Below, piece by piece: positions 29,020 through 38,330 of a stretch of DNA of 60,928 nt. Numbering within the stretch: the stretch's first letter is position 1; every line of letters begins with the position of its first letter. The stretch lies in NCBI GenBank assembly GCA_029979265.1, contig JAPOHW010000018.1, forward strand, positions 1 to 60,928, written 5' to 3'. Position numbers and translations under genes: made by a program. Origin of the DNA: Actinomycetota bacterium (GTDB taxonomy: Bacteria; Actinomycetota; Acidimicrobiia; Acidimicrobiales; Aldehydirespiratoraceae). The notes below the pieces were generated by a model. That model was not told the DNA's origin and did no database searches. It saw only the letters and a program-made list of their open reading frames with translations.

Positions 29020-29799
29020 ATGACCCGCATCACGACCCGCAGCCGCTCCGTCGAAGGCAAGGTCGTCCTCATCACCGGCGCAGCATCAGGGATGGGCCGT
29101 GCGACTGCGTTCCTGTTCGCCGACGAAGGGGCGAAGGTCGCCGTGACCGACCTCGACGCCGAGCGTGTGGCGGCGGTGGTCGACCGCATTCGTGCCGCCG
29201 GAGGCACCGCGCACGGCGTCGTCCTCGACGTCACCGATGCCGAGGCGATCGACGCTGCCGTCGCCGAGATCCGTGCCGAACTCGGTCCGGTCGATGTCGT
29301 GGTCAACAACGCCGGCGTCGGTGCCGGCTCCGCCGTGGACAACCCTGGTTTCGAAGACGAATGGTTCAAGGCCTTCGAGGTCATGTTGACCCCTCACCAG
29401 CGTGTCATCCGGGCGTGTCTCGACGATTTGAAGGCGAGCGGCGAGGGTCGCATCGTGAACATCGCGTCGACCGAGGGAATCGGGGCACAGCGCAACATGG
29501 CGCCGTACACCTCGGCGAAGCACGGCGTGATCGGACTCACCAGAGCGTTGGCGATCGATCTCGGCGTGCACGGCATCACCGTCAACGCAATCTGCCCCGG
29601 TCCGATCGTCACCGGCATGACCGAGGCGATCCCCGACGACATGCGCGACACGTTCGCCCGCCGTCGCACGGCGCTTCGGCGCTACGGCGATCCTGAAGAG
29701 GTTGCCCACATGACACTCAGCCTCGCCCTACCGGCCGCCTCGTTCATCACGGGCGCAATCATCCCGGTCGACGGCGGACTCACCGCCAAGAACGACTGA
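29020..29799 (+). CDS. SDR-family dehydrogenase
   Basis: The 259-residue classical SDR has TGAASGMGRAT, NNAGVGAGS, the Ser in NIASTEGIG and YTSAKHGVIGL (Y-x-x-x-K), plus PGPIVTGMTEA. It is typical of enzymes oxidising secondary alcohols or hydroxyacyl-CoA. It is the first gene of a tight four-gene operon (gaps of 5, 15 and 6 bp) whose single recognisable promoter is the TACCGT box before this ATG. Confidence 0.9.
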   Translation: MTRITTRSRSVEGKVVLITGAASGMGRATAFLFADEGAKVAVTDLDAERVAAVVDRIRAAGGTAHGVVLDVTDAEAIDAAVAEIRAELGPVDVVVNNAGVGAGSAVDNPGFEDEWFKAFEVMLTPHQRVIRACLDDLKASGEGRIVNIASTEGIGAQRNMAPYTSAKHGVIGLTRALAIDLGVHGITVNAICPGPIVTGMTEAIPDDMRDTFARRRTALRRYGDPEEVAHMTLSLALPAASFITGAIIPVDGGLTAKND

Positions 29800-29804
29800 C
29801 GATC

Positions 29805-30959
29805 GTGCCCGCCACCTGGAGCTATCCGACGCAAATCCGCAGCGGTATCGGTCGTGTCGTCGAAATCGCCGACGCCTGTGTCGAAGCCACCATCGCCAAG
29901 CCTCTGATCGTCACCGATCCCGGTCTGGTCGACCTCCCACCGGTCAAGTCGATCGTGTCACTGCTCGGTGATGCGGGAGTCGAGTACGGACTGTTCAGCG
30001 ACCTCCGCCCGAACCCGACCGGCCGCGACGTCGCGGCCGGGACCGACATGTTCCGGCGCGGTGGCCACGACGGCGTGATCGCGATCGGCGGAGGCAGCGC
30101 ACTCGACGTCGGCAAGGTCGTGGCCTTCCACGCCGGGCAGCGCCGTCCGCTGTGGGACTTCGAGGACGTCGCCGACCGGTGGACCCGCGCCGACCCTGCC
30201 GCGATCGCACCGATCATCGCGGTGCCGACCACCGCGGGGACGGGTAGCGAGGTGGGTCGAGCCGGGCTCATCATCGACGAGACACAGCATCGCAAGGTGA
30301 TCGTGTTCCACCCGAAGATGTTGCCGACCATCGTCATCGCCGACCCCGAGCTGACGGTCGGCCTGCCGCGGACGCTCACGGTCGGTACCGGCATCGACGC
30401 CCTGTCTCACTCGCTCGAGGCGATCTGTTCACCAGCCCACCACCCGATGTCGCACGGGATCGGCATGGAGGGCTGCCGACTGGTGCTCGAACATCTGCCG
30501 ATCGCGGTCGATGCGCCCGGCGATCTGGAGGCCCGGGGCCAGATGCTCACCGCAGCGGGGATGGGGGCCGTCGCCTTTCAGAAGGGGCTCGGGGCGATGC
30601 ACGCACTGGCACATCCGATCGGTGCGACATTCGACACCCACCACGGCATGACCAACGCAACGTTGATGCCGTACGTGCTCGTCGCCAATCGACCTGCGAT
30701 CGAGTCGACGATCGAACAGCTGGCGGCCTACACAGGCATTGTGGGTGGCTTCGACGGCTTTCTCCACCACATCATGGCGATGCGAACCTCGATGGACGTC
30801 CCCAACACACTCGTCGAGCTCGGCGTCGACGCAGCCGCCGTCGAAGTGATTGCGGCCGCCGCGATCGACGACCCGTCGGCGGCGACCAACCCCATTCCGG
30901 TCGATCGGGCCTTCGCCGCTCGGATCTTCGAGGCAGCATGCGCCGGACGACTCGACTGA
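29805..30959 (+). CDS. Iron-containing alcohol dehydrogenase
   Basis: The 384-residue group III ADH is read from GTG 29805. It has the NAD loop GVIAIGGGSALDVGK, TTAGTGSEVG, and metal-site residues in TGIDALSHSLEA and MHALAHPIGATFDTHHG. It reduces an aldehyde or oxidises a primary alcohol. It is in the same operon as a glutamine-synthetase-like ligase, so the substrate may be an amino-alcohol or its derivative; this is inference. Confidence 0.92.
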   Translation: MPATWSYPTQIRSGIGRVVEIADACVEATIAKPLIVTDPGLVDLPPVKSIVSLLGDAGVEYGLFSDLRPNPTGRDVAAGTDMFRRGGHDGVIAIGGGSALDVGKVVAFHAGQRRPLWDFEDVADRWTRADPAAIAPIIAVPTTAGTGSEVGRAGLIIDETQHRKVIVFHPKMLPTIVIADPELTVGLPRTLTVGTGIDALSHSLEAICSPAHHPMSHGIGMEGCRLVLEHLPIAVDAPGDLEARGQMLTAAGMGAVAFQKGLGAMHALAHPIGATFDTHHGMTNATLMPYVLVANRPAIESTIEQLAAYTGIVGGFDGFLHHIMAMRTSMDVPNTLVELGVDAAAVEVIAAAAIDDPSAATNPIPVDRAFAARIFEAACAGRLD

Positions 30960-30974
30960 GCAAAGATCTCTGCC

Positions 30975-32327
30975 ATGGACCTCGCTGAACTCCGAACTCG
31001 GGCCGCCGACCGGTCGATCGAATCGGTGGTGGTCGGCTTCACCGACCACTACGGCCGCACGATGGGCAAGCGATTCGATGCCGAGTTCTTTGTCGACTCG
31101 TGTGCCGACGACGGCACTCACGCCTGCGACTACCTCCTCACGGTCGACATGGAAATGGAGCCGGTCGAGGGATATGCCTTCGCCAACTGGGAGCGGGGGT
31201 ACGGCGATGTCCATCTCGTCCCCGATCTCGCCACCCTGCGGGAAGCGGCATGGACCACGGGTACCGCCTTCGTCCTCTGCGATGTGATCGACGATGCGAC
31301 CCACGAGCCGGTCGCGGTCGCCCCGCGGTCGATTCTCAAGACGCAGATCGAGGCACTCGCCGCCGAAGGATTCGGTGCGGCGGTGGCGAGCGAACTCGAG
31401 TTCTTCCTGTTTCGAGACTCCTATCGCGAGGCCTACGTCAAGGGCTACCGCGATCTCGAGGCGGCGGGCTGGTACGTCGAGGACTACCACCTGCTGCAGG
31501 CGAGTCGGGTCGAGGACTATGTCGGGGCAGCACGGCGAGCCCTCCGTGACAGCGGGGTGCCGGTCGAGAACTCCAAAGGTGAGGCTGCGGTGGGGCAGCA
31601 CGAGCTCAACATCCGCTTCGCCGATGCACTCACCATGGCCGACCGGCACGTGGTGATGAAGCAGGCGATGAAAGAACTCGCCGACACCATGGGCGTGTCG
31701 GTGACGTTCATGGCGAAGCCCGACGCAGCCCAGCCCGGCAACAGCTGCCACATCCACCTCTCCCTGTGGGACGGTGACCGCAACGCGTTTGCTGCCGGCA
31801 CCGATGCCGGCGGTCGCTCGAACATTTTTCGGTGGTTCCTCGGTGGATGGATGCACCACGCTGCCGACCTGATGCCGTTCGTGGCCGGCACCATCAACGC
31901 CTACAAGCGCTACCAGAACCAGTCCTGGGCGCCGACGAAGATCGCGTGGTCGAACGACAACCGAACTGCGGGTTTTCGCGTGGTCGGTTCCGGTGCCAGT
32001 CTTCGGATCGAGAACCGCATTCCCGGTGGCGACACGAACCCGTATCTCGCCTTCGCCGCCGCGATCGCAAGCGGCCTCGACGGCATTCGCAACAAGATCG
32101 AACCGCTGGCGGAGTGCTCCGGTGATGTCTACACCGCCACCGGGCTCGAGCAGGTCCCATCGACGTTGCGCGATGCGGTCGACCGTTTCGAGGCCAGCAG
32201 TGCTGCTCGCCGTTTCTTCGGCGACGCAGTCGTGGATCACTACACCCATCATCTCCGCACCGAGGTTGCTGCGGCCGAGGCAGCCGTCACGGACTGGGAG
32301 ATGCAGCGCTACTTCGAACGGATCTAA
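30975..32327 (+). CDS. Glutamine synthetase-like ligase (gamma-glutamyl-amine synthetase type)
   Basis: The 450-residue GS-fold protein retains the metal and nucleotide residues: ASELEFFLF (E-x-E), GEAAVGQHELNI, GNSCHIHLSL, NQSWAPTKIAWSNDNRTAGFRV and RIENRIPGG. The N-terminal half diverges from true GlnA, with no GlnA adenylylation-loop sequence recognisable, and the context is catabolic. Members of this branch ligate glutamate to amines (putrescine, ethanolamine, isopropylamine, aniline). It is the third gene of the operon with Fe-ADH and an FAD monooxygenase, which supports amine breakdown by gamma-glutamylation. The amine is unknown. Confidence 0.85.
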   Translation: MDLAELRTRAADRSIESVVVGFTDHYGRTMGKRFDAEFFVDSCADDGTHACDYLLTVDMEMEPVEGYAFANWERGYGDVHLVPDLATLREAAWTTGTAFVLCDVIDDATHEPVAVAPRSILKTQIEALAAEGFGAAVASELEFFLFRDSYREAYVKGYRDLEAAGWYVEDYHLLQASRVEDYVGAARRALRDSGVPVENSKGEAAVGQHELNIRFADALTMADRHVVMKQAMKELADTMGVSVTFMAKPDAAQPGNSCHIHLSLWDGDRNAFAAGTDAGGRSNIFRWFLGGWMHHAADLMPFVAGTINAYKRYQNQSWAPTKIAWSNDNRTAGFRVVGSGASLRIENRIPGGDTNPYLAFAAAIASGLDGIRNKIEPLAECSGDVYTATGLEQVPSTLRDAVDRFEASSAARRFFGDAVVDHYTHHLRTEVAAAEAAVTDWEMQRYFERI

Positions 32328-32333
32328 GTCACC

Positions 32334-33617
32334 ATGACCGTCGTCGTCGCAGGAGGTGGGATCGCCGGGCTCACCATGGCCCTGACCTGCCACGAGATCG
32401 GCGTACCGGTCCGGGTGTTCGAATCGTCGCGTCGGATCCTGCCACTCGGCGTCGGGATCAACCTGTTGCCCAACGCCGTTCGCGAACTGACCGATCTCGG
32501 AGTGGCCGACCGGCTGTCCGAGATCGGGATCGCCACGCAGGAGTGGGCCCTGATCGGCCGAGGCGGGAACGACATCTGGTCCGAACCCCGGGGTCTCCTG
32601 GCCGGTTACCGGTGGCCCCAATGGTCCGTTCATCGGGGTGAGCTGCAGCTCATGCTGTTGGACGAGGTACGGCGGCGGTGCGGGACCGAGGCGGTCGTGG
32701 AAGCCCATCGCCTGGTCGGGTATCGAAACACTTCCAGCGGCATCACTGCGACCTTCGAGGACCGGTCCGACGGCAGCACCGTCGAGGTCGACGCCGACAT
32801 CCTCATCGCAGCCGACGGTTTGAACTCTCGGGCGCGCCGCCAACTCCTGCCCGACGAGGGCGCCGTGCGATGGGGAGGCATGATGCTGTGGCGGGGCACG
32901 GCCGTTGGGCCGCCCATTCGAACCGGCGCCTCGTTCATGCTCGTCGGCAACCTCGACCAGCGTTTCGTGCATTATCCGATCGGACCGATCGACCCCGGCA
33001 CCGGCCTCCAGCGCCAGAACTGGTTGCTCGAACTGAAACTCGATGCGGCGGTCGGCTGGAACTCCAGCGCAGGATGGAATCGCGAGGTCGACAAGTCCAT
33101 CTTCCTCCCCCACTTCACCGAGTGGGTGTGGGAGTGGTTCGACGTGCCTGCCTTCGTCGAACGGGCCGACACCGTGTGGGAGTTTCCGATGGTCGATCGC
33201 GATCCCGCTCCGACCTGGCTCGACGGGCGCATGGCGCTCATCGGCGATGCGGCCCATGTGATGTACCCCGTCGGCTCCAACGGAGCGAGTCAGGCGATCG
33301 TCGACGCTCGCGTGCTTGGCGCGCAGTTCCTTCGCCACGGTGTGACCCCAGACGCGCTTGCCGCCTTCGAGGAGCAACTGCACGACGATGTGTCTGCGCT
33401 CGTGCTTCGCAACCGAGGTCACGGTCCCATGGCGATCCTCGGCGAAGTCGACGAACGGTGTGGGGGCTACTTCGACAACATCGACGATGTCATGCCGCGC
33501 CGCGAGGTGGAGCACTTCATGTCGCGCTACAAGGAAGCGGCCGGTTTCGCGATGGAGGCGCTCAACGCTGCTCCTCGCACGATTGCGCCAGGGGCTCGCA
33601 TCGACCGATCGGTCTGA
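32334..33617 (+). CDS. FAD-dependent aromatic-type monooxygenase
   Basis: The 427-residue group A flavin monooxygenase has the dinucleotide-binding VVVAGGGIAGLTMAL, GVGINLLPNAVREL, IAADGLNSRARRQLLP and the second FAD motif ALIGDAAHVMYPVGSNGASQA. Such enzymes use NAD(P)H and O2 to hydroxylate aromatic or related substrates. It is the last gene of the operon with the SDR, Fe-ADH and GS-like ligase. Its position next to a gamma-glutamylating ligase suggests an N- or ring-hydroxylation of an amine substrate, which is not proven. Confidence 0.92.
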   Translation: MTVVVAGGGIAGLTMALTCHEIGVPVRVFESSRRILPLGVGINLLPNAVRELTDLGVADRLSEIGIATQEWALIGRGGNDIWSEPRGLLAGYRWPQWSVHRGELQLMLLDEVRRRCGTEAVVEAHRLVGYRNTSSGITATFEDRSDGSTVEVDADILIAADGLNSRARRQLLPDEGAVRWGGMMLWRGTAVGPPIRTGASFMLVGNLDQRFVHYPIGPIDPGTGLQRQNWLLELKLDAAVGWNSSAGWNREVDKSIFLPHFTEWVWEWFDVPAFVERADTVWEFPMVDRDPAPTWLDGRMALIGDAAHVMYPVGSNGASQAIVDARVLGAQFLRHGVTPDALAAFEEQLHDDVSALVLRNRGHGPMAILGEVDERCGGYFDNIDDVMPRREVEHFMSRYKEAAGFAMEALNAAPRTIAPGARIDRSV

Positions 33618-33663
33618 CCGACAGGGGTGACGAGGAGAACAGCCACCGGTACTCTCCAAGGCT

Positions 33664-34884
33664 GTGTTGCGGCCCACCACGACACCCGAACTCCAATCGT
33701 CGACAGCCCCACAACGACGGGTCGCTGTCTTCATCGCGTCGATCCTTGGACTGGCCGGGATCGCCACCGTCGCATCTGCGGCCACGCCCGACGAACTCCG
33801 AGACGAGCGCAAGACCGTCCAGGAAGAAGCTGCGGCCCTGGCTGCCGAGATCGAGGTCGAGTTGGCCGAAGTCGAGGAACTCGAAGCGGCACTCGCAGCT
33901 GCGCAGGCACACGTCGACGGGCAACAGGCAGCGGTCGATGCAGCGATGCGGGCGGTCGCCGACGCCGAGGCAGCAGCCGAAGAGGCCGATCGTGCCATCA
34001 TGGCTCTCGAAGCCCGCCAGCAGCGCACTCGCCTCCAGCTCCGCGATGCAGCGATCGACTCGTACGTGTCGTTCCAAGGCTTCGATCATCTCGATGTGCT
34101 CGGTGACGATCCGTGGCAGTCGAGTCGGGCCGAGACGCTTGCCGACATCGGAGCGGGAAACAGCTTCGACGTACTCGACGAGCTGCGCACGATCGCGGCC
34201 GAACTGGAGCTCCAACGCGAAGTTGCTCAGCAGGCCCGGGTCGATGCTGCTGCCTACCGGGATGCAATGGAAGACAGGCTCGCCGAGCTGGCGGCGGCCC
34301 GGGCGCTGGAGGAGACCATCCTGCTTGCTGCCCTCGCCCGCCAGGAGCGACGGCTCGGCGAGGCTGCAGCGCTCGCCCAGCTCGAGGCATCACTCGCCGA
34401 AGAGATCCGAGTCGAGGAGCAGCGCATCGCCGATGCAATCGCGAGCCGACTGCCGCCGGCCGGCGGCCGGGTGACGATTCCCGACGGGGCCGAGATCGAA
34501 CTGGTGACGGTGAACGGCATCGTTGTCAACGCACTGGCCGCAGACAACGTCCGCGGCATCCTCGCCGCCATGTCGGCGCGCGGCTTCGAGCTCTCTGGCG
34601 GCGGCTATCGCAGCATCGACAGCCAGATCCAACTGCGCCGGGCCAACTGCGGCACCTCCGACTACGCCATCTGGGAGATGCCAGCCAGCCAGTGTCGACC
34701 TCCCACCGCTCGTCCCGGCCTGAGCCAGCACGAATTGGGCCTGGCGATCGACTTCACGCTCGACGGACGGGTCATCCGCTGCCGTGATTGCAGCGTCTTT
34801 CGCGCCCTCTCGGAGGTCGCCCCCGCCTTCGGGTTCTTCAACCTTCCCAGCGAGCCCTGGCACTGGTCGACGACAGGCGGCTGA
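33664..34884 (+). CDS. Secreted M15/VanY-type D,D-carboxypeptidase with coiled coil
   Basis: The 406-residue exported protein is read from GTG 33664, with TACTCT ending 8 nt upstream. The N-terminal membrane segment (VAVFIASILGLAGIATVASA) is a signal or anchor. A long Ala/Glu-rich coiled coil follows (about residues 40-270, heptad-like). The C-terminal VanY domain has the zinc motif GLSQHELGLAIDFT and EPWHWS. It would trim stem-peptide D-Ala in the cell wall; the coiled coil recalls the regulatory arms of peptidoglycan hydrolases that bind FtsEX-like partners. Two Cys pairs (RRANCGTSD and CRDCSV) suggest disulfides outside the membrane. Confidence 0.88.
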   Translation: MLRPTTTPELQSSTAPQRRVAVFIASILGLAGIATVASAATPDELRDERKTVQEEAAALAAEIEVELAEVEELEAALAAAQAHVDGQQAAVDAAMRAVADAEAAAEEADRAIMALEARQQRTRLQLRDAAIDSYVSFQGFDHLDVLGDDPWQSSRAETLADIGAGNSFDVLDELRTIAAELELQREVAQQARVDAAAYRDAMEDRLAELAAARALEETILLAALARQERRLGEAAALAQLEASLAEEIRVEEQRIADAIASRLPPAGGRVTIPDGAEIELVTVNGIVVNALAADNVRGILAAMSARGFELSGGGYRSIDSQIQLRRANCGTSDYAIWEMPASQCRPPTARPGLSQHELGLAIDFTLDGRVIRCRDCSVFRALSEVAPAFGFFNLPSEPWHWSTTGG

Positions 34885-34918
34885 TGTTCCTGGACATCGC
34901 AACCGACGATCCGTACTG

Positions 34919-35130
34919 GTCGCTCCGGTCGTGAAGCAGCGCATGATCGACTGACTCGGTCCGATTCTGGTCGAATACTGGGGCACATCCGAGGCCGGCG
35001 GGGTCAACATGTATTCGGCCGAGGTCGAACAGGTAGTGCTCGAACACCCAGCCATCGTCGATATCGCCGTCTTCGGCATCTCGACACGCTCAAAGCTCCC
35101 TACTGGGACGGACACGATCGCCGCATCTGA
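34919..35130 (+). pseudogene. Remnant of an AMP-forming acyl-CoA ligase
   Basis: Three collapsed fragments of an ANL ligase lie in order. Fragment 1 (34919-about 34999) reads APVVKQRMID, then a stop where Trp is expected (TGA for TGG at 34952), then LGPILVEYWGTSEAGG. It continues directly into fragment 2, VNMYSAEVEQVVLEHPAIVD, skipping the intervening 100 or more residues. Fragment 3, in another frame, is the C-terminal LKAPYWDGHDRRI and stop (35128-35130). Each has its counterpart in the intact ligase at 17787-19337 (MIDWWGP; GVNVYPQETEDV; KDEYW). This is a degraded gene occupying the 351-bp gap between the VanY and acyl-CoA dehydrogenase genes. Confidence 0.8.
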
Positions 35131-35235
35131 CCGATACGGCCGCCACGCGGCGGGGCTGTCTTACCGAGCGGGATGTAGCGTCTCACCAGTGCGCCAATCC
35201 GCGGCACGCCGGTGCCGTCACGACAAGGAGCGTTC

Positions 35236-36378
35236 ATGCCGACGTCGATCTACGACGAAACTCACGACCTCTTCCGCAACGCCGTTCGCACCTTCATCGC
35301 CGAGGAGATGAAGCCGCATTTCGACGAGTGGGAGAAGGCGGGAATCATGGACCGTGAGGTCTACGCCAAGGCCGGACAGCATGGGTTCGTCGGCTTCAAC
35401 ATGCCGGAATCCCACGGTGGCGGCGGAAGCGACGACTTCCGGTTCAATGCCGTCGTCAGTGAGGAACTTGCCTACGCCGGCATGGGGGGCGCAGGAAACG
35501 GCATCGGCCTGCAAAACGACATCGTGTCGCCGTACTTCATCGCCTACTGCACCGACGAGCAGAAAGATCGCTGGTGGCCCGGTATCGCATCCGGCGAAAA
35601 GATCCTGGCGATCGCAATGACCGAACCAGGCACCGGTTCCGACCTTGCCTCCATCGCCACCACCGCAGTCGCCGACGGCGATGAATATGTGGTCAACGGC
35701 GCCAAAACCTTCATCACCAACGGCATCAACTCCGATCTCGTCGTCGCCGTCGTGCGCACCGGTGAGGGGCGCGACGGGCTCTCGCTGCTCGTGGTCGAGC
35801 GAGGGATGGCCGGCTTCGAACGGGGCCGCAACCTCGACAAGATCGGCCAGAAGTCGGCCGACACCGCCGAACTGTTCTTCACCGACGTGCGAGTACCCAA
35901 GACCAACCTGCTCGGCGACGAGGGGAAGGCGATGGAGTACCTCAGCTTCAACTTGGCCCAGGAACGGCTCTCGCTCGCGATCAACGGCGTTGCCGTTGCC
36001 GAGGCGGCAGTGCGGTGGACCGTCGACTACGTGAAAGAACGCACCGCCTTCGGTCAGCCCGTGGCTGCGTTCCAGAACACGAAGTTCGTGCTGGCCGAGT
36101 GCGCCACCGAGGTCACCGTTGCCCGTGCCTTCATGGACCGGTGCATCGTCGACCATGTCGAGAATGGACTCTCGGCTGCCGATGCCGCCAAAGCCAAGCT
36201 GTACGCCACCGAGCTCCAGAACCGCATCACCGACCGGTGTCTTCAGCTCTTCGGCGGGTACGGCTATATGTCGGAGTACCCGATCGCTGTTGCCTACGCC
36301 GACGCTCGGGTCGCCACGATCTACGGTGGCACGAGCGAGATCATGAAGACGATCATCTCCCACGACGTGCTGGCGTGA
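35236..36378 (+). CDS. Acyl-CoA dehydrogenase, LCAD-like
   Basis: The 380-residue FAD enzyme starts at ATG 35236, with AAGGAG 5 nt upstream (a Shine-Dalgarno-led gene, unlike many neighbours). It has AMTEPGTGSDLASI, GAKTFITNGINSDLV, the FAD helix RTAFGQPVAAFQNTKF and the C-terminal YGGTSEIMKTII. The glutamate of the 'YEGT' motif is Gly here, as in long-chain/isovaleryl-type enzymes, and an alternative Glu is present in LAQERLSLA. It would introduce the 2,3-double bond in an acyl-CoA. It follows the ligase pseudogene, which may once have supplied its substrate. Confidence 0.93.
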   Translation: MPTSIYDETHDLFRNAVRTFIAEEMKPHFDEWEKAGIMDREVYAKAGQHGFVGFNMPESHGGGGSDDFRFNAVVSEELAYAGMGGAGNGIGLQNDIVSPYFIAYCTDEQKDRWWPGIASGEKILAIAMTEPGTGSDLASIATTAVADGDEYVVNGAKTFITNGINSDLVVAVVRTGEGRDGLSLLVVERGMAGFERGRNLDKIGQKSADTAELFFTDVRVPKTNLLGDEGKAMEYLSFNLAQERLSLAINGVAVAEAAVRWTVDYVKERTAFGQPVAAFQNTKFVLAECATEVTVARAFMDRCIVDHVENGLSAADAAKAKLYATELQNRITDRCLQLFGGYGYMSEYPIAVAYADARVATIYGGTSEIMKTIISHDVLA

Positions 36379-36431
36379 CGCTTGGATCCGACGCTCCCGC
36401 TGCGGAGAGCGGTGCGCCTGCGATTGCGTGA

Positions 36432-37316
36432 CTAGGTGGGCCGCGGGCCACGCACTGCCGGCATCCATCGAGGTCCCGCCGTAGCGTCGATACGGGCGAC
36501 GAAGGCATCGTGATGCGGCTCGACCAGGTCGAGGAACTGCAGGGTTGTCGCTTCGCCGACCTCTCGCCACACGGTCGCCGTCACGTCGTCGGTACGACGC
36601 TCCACGTCGAGTCGAAACGTTCGACCGGCGTCGGTGAGGTGCCGGTCGGACGCGAAGCCACGGGCCGCGAGCGCAGCCCAGGCCCGCTCGACGGCGGTGT
36701 CGTCAGCCCCTCGACTGCGGGCGATCCACTCCTCGTCGCCGTACTCGTCGACATCGATCATCGCCGAGTGCAACAGGCCTGCCTGAACGTCGTCGATGCC
36801 CTCCGACGCCAGGATCGCCCAATGATTGTCACCGCGGAGTTCACGGATGCAGTGCGCTGCGTGCCAGGCCGAGAGAGCGGCGCTCCGGCCGCTGCGGGGA
36901 AGCGCACGGGCGGCGGCGAACATCGGTCGGGCCCCGCCGAAGGTTACGTCGACGGCCCGCCAGAGATCTGCGGCAACGCCGCCGAGCTGGGCGGCCAGCC
37001 CGGGGCAGATCGACTCGAGTCCCGGCACGACGGCATCGTCGAGTGCCTCGAGCACCTGTGCATGGGTCATGCAGGACCGAACCGTTCCCGCCACCAGCTC
37101 GATGATCGAGGGGTTGATCGAATACGTCATCGCTGCCATCACCGGAGGTGGGGAGTCACCGAGTGCGGCGAGGCGCCACGCAACGATCCACGCGTCCGGA
37201 TTGGGCATACCGAGGTCGGCGAAGGTTGCCTTTGCCCGCTCGTCCCACATCATCCAGCCGACGAGGTCGTGACACGCAAGCCCGCCGCGAGCGCTGAGCG
37301 TCACCCAGTCAGTCAT
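36432..37316 (-). CDS. SCO6745-family protein
   Basis: The 294-residue, mostly helical protein resembles the actinobacterial SCO6745 family, with HDLVGWMMWDERAKATFADLG-like start features, GMPNPDAWIVAWRLAALGDS, SICPGLAAQLGGVAADLW and ARALPRSGRSAALSAWHAA. The family is thought to have a helix-turn-helix-like fold, and its function is not established. ATG 37316 overlaps the stop of the LLM gene (ATGA). The overlap implies a shared process with that flavin/F420 enzyme. Confidence 0.75.
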   Translation of the reverse strand: MTDWVTLSARGGLACHDLVGWMMWDERAKATFADLGMPNPDAWIVAWRLAALGDSPPPVMAAMTYSINPSIIELVAGTVRSCMTHAQVLEALDDAVVPGLESICPGLAAQLGGVAADLWRAVDVTFGGARPMFAAARALPRSGRSAALSAWHAAHCIRELRGDNHWAILASEGIDDVQAGLLHSAMIDVDEYGDEEWIARSRGADDTAVERAWAALAARGFASDRHLTDAGRTFRLDVERRTDDVTATVWREVGEATTLQFLDLVEPHHDAFVARIDATAGPRWMPAVRGPRPT

Positions 37317-38287
37317 CGGTCGGGCTGGAGCACCGAGTCGGCGGCAAGTTCCGCGCACCGCCACGCGACGTCGACCGGCATGCCACCGCACAGCGGATGC
37401 AGGGAGAGCGACCCCTTCTCCCGAGCGTGCTCGGCTGCCTGGTCAGGGGTGTAGAAGCGGTAGATCCCCTCGTCGCGCAGTTCGGCGACGGTGGAGGCAT
37501 GGGAGTGGACGACCGACTGCTGGTGGGGCTGTTGCCAGCCGTGATAGGTCTGCGCCTCGAGCAGGAAGTGATGCCCGTGCTCGGCCCAGGCTCGGTCGGG
37601 GTCGTCCACGATCACGACCTGGGGAGCCTCCTCGGGGCAGATGACGAACGGGGCAATGCCCGCCCCTGCGCACAGCTCCTCGTAGTACGCCTTGACGTCC
37701 TGCTTGTTGCCACCCATCGAGAACGGGAGACCGAGACGCACGGCTCGCCGGGCCGACGCTTTTGCCGACCCACCGATCATGAGGGTGGGGTGCGGTTGAC
37801 TGAAGGGCTTCGGCAGCACCTGCACCGTCTCCCCGTTGTGCTCGAAGGGCTCTCCGGTCCACGCACTGAGCAAGACGTCGAGGCTCTCGTCGAGGATGCG
37901 ACCCCGCTCGGCCCACTCCTTGCCCATCGCTACGTATTCGAGAGGTCGATAGCCGAGGCCGACCGTGACGACGATGCGGCCTTTGCTCACCAGGTCGAGC
38001 ACGGCCAGATCCTCGGCGACTCGGATCGGGTCGTGCAGGGGCAGCAGAAGCGCACCGATCAAGCAGAGCACGTGCTCGGTGCGCGACACGATCATGCCGG
38101 CGGTCATCATCGGCGTCGGCGACCACCCGGTACTGCTGACGTGGTGTTCGTCGAGTTGCACGGCGTTGAGCCCGCGTTCGTCGAGGAACTCGGCGATGTC
38201 GAGGGCCGCACGATACCGGACACTCATCTCGGTCCCGTCGACAGGGTCGGGGTGGACGTGGTTGATCCGGATGAGCGTGAAGGCCAT
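37313..38287 (-). CDS. LLM-class flavin/F420-dependent oxidoreductase
   Basis: The 324-residue luciferase-like enzyme has LDIAEFLDERGLNAVQLDEHH, LLPLHDPIRVAEDLAVLDLVSKGR and VTVGLGYRPLEYVAMG, which are core barrel segments of the family. Start ATG 38287; the longer frame upstream is in poor codon usage. The C-terminal region (YTPDQAAEHAREKGSL) carries a variable lid. It is coupled to the SCO6745-family gene. Substrate unknown. Confidence 0.88.
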   Translation of the reverse strand: MAFTLIRINHVHPDPVDGTEMSVRYRAALDIAEFLDERGLNAVQLDEHHVSSTGWSPTPMMTAGMIVSRTEHVLCLIGALLLPLHDPIRVAEDLAVLDLVSKGRIVVTVGLGYRPLEYVAMGKEWAERGRILDESLDVLLSAWTGEPFEHNGETVQVLPKPFSQPHPTLMIGGSAKASARRAVRLGLPFSMGGNKQDVKAYYEELCAGAGIAPFVICPEEAPQVVIVDDPDRAWAEHGHHFLLEAQTYHGWQQPHQQSVVHSHASTVAELRDEGIYRFYTPDQAAEHAREKGSLSLHPLCGGMPVDVAWRCAELAADSVLQPDR

Positions 38288-38330
38288 GGCCTCTACCCTG
38301 CCCCACCGACCCGTGGTCGAGCGAGTCGAC

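Noticed and set aside
30429..34028. 1199-residue open frame on the minus strand
   Set aside because: It runs antisense to four well-identified genes and its residue composition is that of the complementary strand of GC-rich coding DNA.
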